From positions 12,174,248 through 12,238,247 of the forward strand of contig NW_019211454.1 of NCBI RefSeq assembly GCF_002443255.2: DNA of 64,000 nt, given 5' to 3'. The position numbers and the translations under genes were made by a program. The stretch comes from Varroa destructor (lineage: Eukaryota > Arthropoda > Arachnida > Mesostigmata > Varroidae). Of this stretch, positions 55,790 through 64,000 are shown piece by piece. The notes under the pieces were generated by a model. That model ran no database searches. It was not told the origin of the DNA and was given only the letters and a program-made list of their open reading frames with translations. Numbering within the stretch: position 1 is the first letter of the stretch; each line of letters starts with the position of its first letter.

Positions 55790-58700
55790 AACAATGACAG
55801 TTATAGCCGTTGTAGCTTTTCAATTTTTGTTCTACAAACATCTGCGAAAAATTGCATCTATGTATGTGCGTGCCGTATGGGGCCTTTACTGTCTTTACAA
55901 TGATTTGAAATCTACGATAGGTGGTAAAAAAAAAATTGAAATATTAACCGTACATATATATGCGTCAGCGTTCGGCTCCTGAAGACACTGTTGCATATAT
56001 TACGTATATCTAGTTTCGTGTCACTAAAAGCCCTAATTCATGAAACGGTGAAGCGTTACGGAACTCACTTGGTGAATACAGGTGCTTAGGTTAGATAAGT
56101 GTGACGCCTCTGAGTCGCGGTGTCGCACTATGGTATTTCCTTGCCTTATTAAACTGTATTTACAATTTTTCTTGAGAAAATTTAGCCAGATCTTGGAGAT
56201 GAAAGAAATATTAGGACAAAACTGCTAACGTCATTCTTTCGGTTAGTTTATAGTAACATTGTGAGGTTTTGTAATGTTTATTATTAGGCGATCGACAGTT
56301 CAGTATTTACGTTTACTTATAACAACCCCTTATCAGCTTTATAAAGAGTAACATAATAGGGGGGGGGGGGTATAATGATGTGCCTGGATGAAGAATAAAG
56401 TTAGAATAAAAAACATAGCAATTATAGAGCGGATGATAAAAAGGTAATTGTAGATGGCAATTTTTGCTCTTAAACCTCTGCGTTATTTCACGATAGGCGA
56501 AAATAACAATATGACTCTTTAAGCATGTTACCTGATAAAGCAACACAACGGTGAGGGCCTTGCAGGCCCCTTAAGAACAAGTCATTTTGCTGTTGGTGTA
56601 ACCAAGCCTGACATTCTCTGTAAGGCTCTCTTCATCTCTCCACCGTAACATAATGCATTGTCATATTTACCTATGCTGATTTTTCCAATTCTGTTACACG
56701 CCGACGCTGGCCGCATGATGATTTCCAGAACATCCGTAAAGCTACAAGAAGCATCCCACACATGCTATACGGAATAAAGCTGATATGCTTTTCATCTAAG
56801 ATCTCCAGATTCTGCGGGTCGAGTGCTCAGCTCCCAATACGGAGCAAAAACGAAGTCAAAATTTCTTCTTCGACGCAGTCAACGCTTCAAAGTGATGGGA
56901 TCAGTCAAACTATTTCAACTATGATTAGCTAAATAAGCAGAAAAGTGCTCTTACATATCGAGATATACGTAAAAATATGGCGCACTCATGTATATACTTA
57001 GTGTGTTTGTCTATATGTGTGCTTAGGCACACGTATGTAGCTTGCCCAGCCATACATATTTAATAATATTGTGATATTTGATTTGTTATATTCAAAAATA
57101 ATAATGTTTGTAACTACTCACCATGAAAAGCTTATCACTAATGGCAACTGTGAGAGACTGCACGACCAAAAACGTCGCGACGACGAAATTGAGGACCTTC
57201 GTAGTTTCACCAGATGGACTCGTTGCTAAGTGATAAAGTCTTTTAATGACGGAATACTTTTCCTTTCCGAACACCCAGCATTGGTTTAAGAATTTCTATT
57301 TTTAAGAAATTTCAGAAAATACTATCTGATATTAAAAGGAAAAAACTAAATTAAAGCAGAGCGTATATTGTGGACAATTAATGGAGTCTGGACCTTACAA
57401 GGTTACACTAACCTCATTAATGGTTCATTTGTAGAAAGATCTAACGTCGTGTGAAGAAAAATATAATGTGCGGCATCGGTTCAGCCAGCGAAGAGAAAAC
57501 ACCTGAGAACTTTTTGACCTAGCTGTTTTGATCTTTCTGTGGATTCTCTACCACTTCGATGGTTATTGCAATGATACACATGACTGCACCTTTTTTTCGC
57601 TACTCTATTCTACCATGTATATCTGACCCAACATCTTACGTTTCGTTGTTGTGACGTTAAATTATTATAAAGCCATGAGATTAAAGCTGCGCCACAGAAT
57701 TACTCAGTTCTGCGTATTCCCTCCTTTACGAGACTCTAAAATTGGACGCGTGAAGGTCAGGTGATTGATAAAATTCTAACACACTTTGGTGAATCAGCGC
57801 ATTGTTTTATTAGATCAGGTTCACAGGACGACAAGGAGATTCCAGGCGCAGATACGTTCATCCTATTCTTATACAACAGTGCTCTGCGATATCGTCCTGT
57901 GGGATTCACTCAAAGAAATCAGAAAACTAGCATTTGATCGAGGCTTAGCGTTTGCTGAAATCGCCTATATTGGCTGAATTGAGTTATCGGTGACAAAGTT
58001 TCAGACGACATATTCTAATCTAGCTTCGGCTACAAAAACGGCAAAAATTCAATGATGCATTCAATTTTATTTAGGGATCGTGGTACTTGTCGCCTCGTTC
58101 ATGACAGCAGTGACAAAAAGCATATCACTACGTAAGCTGGAATATTCAGCAGAACTATCCAATATATGCAACGAAGCCGGCTTTTGAACCCTATCGCGGT
58201 CGTTAAAGCAAATACATTGACTAGACGACTATATAAAACGTGCATAAAAGATAGAGCTTTCGATTTTGCGTTGAGATACGACGCACCCGCATATGCACTG
58301 TTTACCGTTAGCAAAACCTTAAAATCTGCCTCGTGTACGGCGATTCAACTGTGGAATCTTGCCATACTTTGATCAATAAACGAGTCGACCTCGATGTCAT
58401 CTTGTACCTGATGACACGAATTTTACCTTTGTTTGAAAAAGGGAACAATACGTAAAATCTTTAGGAAACGGCAAAATTTTTACTTTCAGCTAGACATTCA
58501 TTTACGATATAGCCGTTGGCTTGAGCACGCTGAGTGGTGGATTCTGTCAACGGCGATACGTCACCAAAGAGTTAATTAAACATGTACACTATATGCTGCT
58601 GTAGTATGGAGATTAAATGGTAAACTAATTGCCTGACGATCCAGCTAGTAGAGGGACATATTCTGCCAACGAAAGAGCTATTGATGGCGTGCCTCGTCGG

Positions 58701-59880
58701 AACTTTCGATGCTTCGCCTATCGCAAATTCTGTAAACGGAACAATCGCAATCAGTAAACAGGTTTTGACTCTACCGATCACTTGATCTATTAATCAGCCT
58801 ATTAAGTTATCATGGTTAGAACGATCAGTTTCGTTATATTTTATTGTAACTTTTATTATGTAAGTTATTGTTTCAGCTGTTTACGTATGCTTATGTGAAC
58901 ATGGAACGAAATATTAACGTTTGCCAAATAGCCATTTGTTGCTGATGACGGACTCGGGAAGGCAGCGTAAACGTCACCCGTAAATCGACTTAATAGAATA
59001 GCTAAAAGCGTGCCAACTACTATTTAATATCTTATTGGAGAGTTTGTCGTTTCCCAAAGAGAACTAGCCGCTTAGTAAAGGAGAGCTGCCTGCAGAAATT
59101 AAGTAAAAACTAACATAACCTCAATCACTCTGACAACAGTTCTCCTCCATATGCTACACCGTTTTATTCATCTTTGTTAGATATTAGAACGACATAACTA
59201 TAAGCTCTCAAACAATGACGGTACTACACATTTTAATTGTGACCAATCGAGCTCATAGACGTTGGGAAATTTAGAGAACACGAAATAAAACCGGCTGTGT
59301 CATATCGCATATTAATAATTTCCTAACAGAACTAAATCAGTAATAATTAATAGTTACAGTCAAATACGTCACAGTTTAGCAAAGACGTACACAATACAAA
59401 GAGTACGAATACAAAAGACCGAAAATTTTTCCCTAAGCGGTTAAGCCTAACTAAACTCACCAGCGAACTTTGCATCGGTCGCGTTTTGCCGTTGATTTAT
59501 GAACTTATTTAACCTACTGATATTGTACCCAGCCTAACCTAAAGCATACCTCTAATACATACAAACAGTTGATCCAACCTATATTTTTGAAAATTGCTTT
59601 TTTCACACGGTAACCTCCTCTTGTAACGTCGAGGCATTTTTATAATGCGTTATGACACCCTTTTCATTTTGTCATCGCATTTAATTGATTTTTATATCAA
59701 GGTCTCTTATCGGCTAAAATCGTTCAAATGAAACGAGCATAATTTCGCTCTTAAAGGACAAAGTTTTAAAACTACCCTTTTGCCTATGTCGTAAAACAAA
59801 GGAGAGAACATGTCAATACAAACCTTTCCGAAATCGTCAACAGTGATCAAACCAATCGTCAAAAAAAGGCCACGCTCGCT
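55790..59880. other. About 4 kb with no supported gene
   Basis: Scattered 60 to 77 codon frames on both strands without motifs. GTGTGC/GCACAC forms a 6-bp hairpin near 57016. A G12 run lies at 56359-56370. No RNA gene was recognised. Confidence 0.5.
56359..56370. repeat. G12 homopolymer
   Basis: Twelve consecutive G in AT-rich surroundings, the third poly-G tract of the window. Confidence 0.93.
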
Positions 59881-59888
59881 CAAACTAG

Positions 59889-60353
59889 AAGAACCTTCTA
59901 TGGGAGGAACGAGGTGCAAAAAAGTATATTTTGATTTCTGTTATCATACCTAACATCGTAATCAATCGCTCGTTTGGGAGAATCGACAGTAGGACACGCT
60001 TCGCCGTTGATCGCATTCTAGGTCACAGAAGCAATCACAGTCACACAAATTTAACCTTAAAGAATATGTACACTAAAACCATAGCCCCGCCCCCTTCATT
60101 TAGACCTGTAGCTAACGCATGGCCAATTTTTATTCTGTCGTACACCATTGTCCCACCTGAACGCACAGCCTGTTTGTGTCTCGTCTTTTTCAACGGTGCG
60201 CTGCGGGCAACTTTTTTTTCATTGGTAGTAGCCATGCGAGTTGTTTCTAAAACATTCCACATGAACTTCTATCAGTCCTGGACCCAGTTTGTAACAAACA
60301 CTTATTGCCTCGCTATACTGCTATACTGTGCATGCTCTATACTTATCCCGTGA
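59889..60353 (+). CDS. Candidate 154-codon open frame with hydrophobic segments
   Basis: The frame is open from just after TAG at 59886-59888 to TGA at 60351-60353; the first ATG is internal, at about 60066. From there the peptide has three hydrophobic stretches (PIFILSYTIV, ATFFSLVVAM and CLAILLYCACSILI) that could be membrane segments. No family is recognised, and an odorant- or gustatory-receptor-like fragment cannot be judged by eye. The opposite strand is open over 60262-60041. No splice partners were found. Confidence 0.15.
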   Translation, partial: KNLLWEERGAKKYILISVIIPNIVINRSFGRIDSRTRFAVDRILGHRSNHSHTNLTLKNMYTKTIAPPPSFRPVANAWPIFILSYTIVPPERTACLCLVFFNGALRATFFSLVVAMRVVSKTFHMNFYQSWTQFVTNTYCLAILLYCACSILIP

Positions 60354-60359
60354 TAGCAA

Positions 60360-63300
60360 CTTGTGTTTCGTCTGAAGTGCTAAAGTGTAGTCACCTTGTC
60401 TACGATTCGCAGCTTACAAACTTTCGTTTCTAAAATGATTGCATTGGCCTGTTACTGCTGAAAACCTCCTTGGCTTATGTTTTGGATAGTCTGAAATCAG
60501 AAATCGTAGGGGCGCACAAAGATGCGGGCCCCTGAGTCGCTGCGCCATCTGTCCAACTGCTGCTGTTGTCTATCCTCCATATATGAGTTACCTATTTAAT
60601 CTGATCAAACCAACTGCTCAGGGCCAGGGTCAACTGGTTGTCGCTTCAGAAACAGAATACGGAATGTATCCTCTAACAAGATCTTCAACCTATCTTCGGA
60701 ACTGAGTGAGGCAAGATCTAGCAGTAAAGGTCCATCGATTCACGTAAAAACTCAGTTAAAAACCGAAATGTATTCAGTTGAACGTTTTATGTTTTAAAGT
60801 CGATTTTTGGAATTATAGCATATCTATGGCAGTTTATTACTGGGACACTGTCGTATTATAAGGAACAGAAGAAAAAATAGAAAAGCATTGCTTTGAAGGT
60901 ATAACGGTTTAGATGTCTCCTACTATGTGTAATGAAAATGGTGCACTTAAGGCATAAAGCTAATTAAAACCATCATTCGGGTAACTTTCCTGTCTAGAAA
61001 CGAAATAAACACATATAATAAAAGCAAACAGTCAACGAAAACGTTTTCTTTATCCCGACGGCTTAATGGTGTTGTATAGCTGCGGAATCGTATATGAAAA
61101 AAGTCTCAAGAGGATCGTATAGCAGTGTAATGGTAAACAACAGTGACTACCACAGCTCTTTTTACTCAATGTCCGTATGAGCGATAATTCCAGTTGCTCC
61201 AAACGTATCCAGCTTTCCTGGGTTAATCGAAGAAACTGTTTTTGCTACAAAAGTGTGTAGTACAACAAGACTGTCGCCGTGGCTCTCAAAGGGTTGTATG
61301 TATCCGAAAATAGAAAATTTGAAGGGTATGCTTCGAATCGAGAAATCCTCAGGCTCCCAAAACTATAAATTTCGATTTTAGTAGCGTGATCTTTGTCATC
61401 CTGGCTTCGGTTTGGTGTAACACCTTTAAATGCGTTTATATAAGAATCAAGAAGGTTTTTATGCGCAAGAGCTATAATTAACCTATTTTTCATCCACACG
61501 ATTTTTACCTTTGTGGACCCGATTTCCCAGCCTGGCAATATTCTTCATAATATTGTCAGAGCGCACCCTGGTGGCGATTAAAATCAATATACCTGAAAGC
61601 TTCGAACACATCTGAGGTCGAGTCTGTTTTTATTCATTGACTATGACTTTATAAGTTGTCCACTTTGATGGTCACGTTTTGAGTGGCTCACAACATGTAC
61701 TGCCTTCAAATTGTAGCAATAAAAATAACGTATTAAGTGGCATATGAATAATAAAAAAAAACAATAAATAAAAAAATAATATATTTCGTATCGGTCTACA
61801 TTTTTAGCCACGTTATATGCTTCAGCGTTTCTCTCTAAAGACGATTTAGTGGTTTACGAAAATAACGATTTCAAGGCTTTCAGTCGACGTTGTAGGTCCT
61901 TTTCCTTATTTTGTCGACAAAGTGATGTATCGATAACAGTATGTAAAGGCTATAACACAACTAACAAATATTAAAGCACTAAAACGTAGTGTGTTTATAA
62001 CGTAGTGTGTAAGTAACAACCGAAAATTCTTGTGCTTAATAATCAAACACATTTCACTTAACGCTTCATAGGTTCTGGACGTCTAAAGGTAGCGACTAGT
62101 AGTCAAACGAAATCCTTCTCTAGCCGCCGTATCGGACTGCTTCTTTAATATTGCATTAGTTTTTCCAGATTGTTTCGCTGCACAGTATTCGAAATTTGCG
62201 CCAGCTCGTCACGAATTCGAGGAACTATCTAAAGATGTCATATTTTCTCATGTATTTTTACGAACTTGCTCGCTTCGAGCTTTCGGCATACTTGGCACGT
62301 TAGCAAAGCACTATGCGCGATCTTGCTTCTCAGTCCGGTTTGTGAAAACGTTTATAATGCTACATCGTCTGGTCTTACCCGCCCAATTTTGAATGCAGGA
62401 TAGCCACATATTGTATTGCACACGTAAGCTTCTCCTGCCTAACAATCCAAGCGGAATTACTTCACTACGGTGACCAATACCACCGTCAGCTTTACTCTCG
62501 TGGACTAATAAAGCAGCGAGATTGAGTAATTCCGCTGGAATCTCACATATACACGCACGAGCTCACACATTTCGCTGAAAGCAGAGGATCAGTGTGATTA
62601 GAACTAGCCTTATTGCTAGAAACCCCGACTAACTATAAGTTCGACCCGAACAGTAAGTGTCTTTTTTTAATTTTGAGTTGTCGCCGTCGAGCTGCTAAAA
62701 TGTCTCATTTCAGGTCGATTCCAGCCCTCAACCGTTTGGTTGCCAACATCTGTCGACTTCATTTTGACCCTTAAATTTTTCGTCCTCAGAAGGACTCGCC
62801 TTTTCAATGCGCTAGGGAAGAGGAACGAAGTCACTTCAAAGCGGGTGCTGCAGCAGCAGTAACAAAAAACCTGCTCTGTTACCCCCGCTTCTCTAGGTCG
62901 AAAGGAGCGTAGAGATCACAGAATCTAACGAGGAAAAATGTCTTGAGGAGCGCAATCAAAAGGAATTGTTAGCGCTACTAGAAGATCTTGCTAAAACTTG
63001 ATTTTTCGATTGGTGTCTGGAAGCAACATGAGGACCCACGGTAGTGGCATCACAGTATTTTTAAGAGGTGCACTACTTCTGGAAGTTCACCAATTGCAGA
63101 AAAAAAAGCCAAAATTGAAATGGGACGTGTGAGAGTGTGAAACACGAAGAAACCCAGGCAGGGGCTTGGCTAGAATATTGAGAGCCCTGGACGCTATGAT
63201 CTTAGATTGATTGGACACACATGCGCTTGTCTCTCAACTGGTCTGAAAGGAAATGTCGATAACATACAGAAAAAATGTCCTGTTACAATTCAAGGAGTTA

Positions 63301-63959
63301 AGGAAAATTAAATAGATGAAGCACCACCATGTTATTTACAGCGGATTAGCGAACAACTGAAACAGTTTTAGCGGGATACATGGCACGATACTATCGTATG
63401 TACACTACAGAGTAGATGGTTAATTAATACGAGATGGAAACTGAGCTTGAAAAGCATTTTTGCTCAGGGCCTCCTGCAATCTATACGTTTACATTCTAAT
63501 TCTTCGTAGAGATGTGTTATTTCCGACCGTATTTCATATAGGGCGCTTTCGTCGAGCAGCCTTTAAGCTAAGCAACTGTATAAAATATATGGGGACTCTT
63601 TAAGGGTCGTCCCAGAAAATTTTGGTAAGTAAATCAAGTTACACTGTCTGGTGGCCGTCGAAAGCTGCGGTTTAACCCCCATCTAAGCGGAAGCTATTCA
63701 TAGGACAGAGGTGGAATGATGTATTGATCTCATGAACGCATTTTAATGCAGCTGACGACAAAAATATTCCTTTTTCAATTTCCCAAATGGAGTTATGTGA
63801 GCGTTTATTACCAAAGACTGTTTCCTTGCGCTACAGGAAATGCCGATTAGCGGCAAGAATTACATAGAAGAACGTAGTAGTAATGTATCTAGTCCACAGG
63901 CGGGCGTGGGTTGTTAAGAACGTATTCTTAATTTGCGTTAAAAGTGCGATACTTTGTGG

Positions 63960-63960
<1 letters not shown>
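60360..63960. other. No supported gene
   Basis: One 97-codon minus frame (61538-61245) without a motif; otherwise short frames. A short tandem duplication lies at 61984-62013. Confidence 0.5.
61984..62013. repeat. Short direct repeat
   Basis: ACGTAGTGTGT occurs twice, about 17 bases apart, separated by TTATA-type sequence. A small local duplication. Confidence 0.85.

Positions 63961-63962
<2 letters not shown>

Positions 63963-64000
<38 letters not shown>
63963..64000. repeat. (AT)n microsatellite cut by window edge
   Basis: At least 19 AT units running to the end of the window, so its true length is unknown. Confidence 0.97.

Noticed and set aside
1..64000. CRISPR array, telomeric TTAGG repeats, rRNA or bacterial operons
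   Set aside because: No regularly spaced repeats, no TTAGG arrays, no rRNA-like conserved blocks and no operon-like gene packing were seen.

Overview
This window looks like eukaryotic nuclear DNA, not bacterial or viral. The evidence is: base composition of roughly 40% GC by eye; many (AT)n microsatellites and A, T and G homopolymers; an exact 100-base N scaffold gap at 21220-21319; no operon-like gene packing; and no reading frame that covers a complete recognisable protein. CpG is not visibly depleted and almost no interspersed repeat families are evident. This fits a compact arthropod genome, and a mesostigmatid mite is my guess. No decisive marker gene supports that identification.

Most of the 64 kb reads as intergenic or intronic sequence. 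No tRNA, rRNA, snRNA, CRISPR array or intact transposon was recognised. I did not identify any protein-coding gene with confidence. The coding entries below are candidates: stop-free frames, some joined by plausible and phase-compatible splice sites. The best are a three-exon minus-strand chain at 14668-15302 with a further open frame at 14386-14655, a two-exon minus-strand frame at 30866-31497, a 228-codon plus-strand open frame at 53219-53905, a 174-codon minus-strand frame at 55259-55783, and minus- and plus-strand frames at 50532-51023 and 24533-25075. A 31-base minus-strand segment at 19248-19278 encodes a start with metallothionein-like cysteine spacing and stops exactly at a GTAAGT donor. 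Its second exon was not found.

Layout. 1-6.4 kb: mostly non-coding, with a GC-richer patch near 6.1-6.4 kb. 6.8-14 kb: a possible first exon, then AT-rich DNA and a weak mariner-like trace at 13.7 kb. 14.4-15.3 kb: the minus-strand exon cluster. 17-21.3 kb: microsatellite, GC-rich palindrome, metallothionein-like start, a perfect 36-base palindrome and the assembly gap. 22-26 kb: a pyrimidine-rich patch, (AT)23, a long open frame and a 63-base hairpin. 26-41 kb: mainly AT-rich non-coding DNA with one candidate gene at 31 kb, then G runs and a striking 21-base perfect inverted repeat at 41.1 kb. 42-61 kb: scattered candidate frames in AT-rich DNA. 61-64 kb: no gene seen, ending inside an (AT)n tract.

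The best-supported structures are the inverted repeats, microsatellites and homopolymers, because they can be read directly. The coding calls need transcript or protein evidence, and I see no sign that they form one system.
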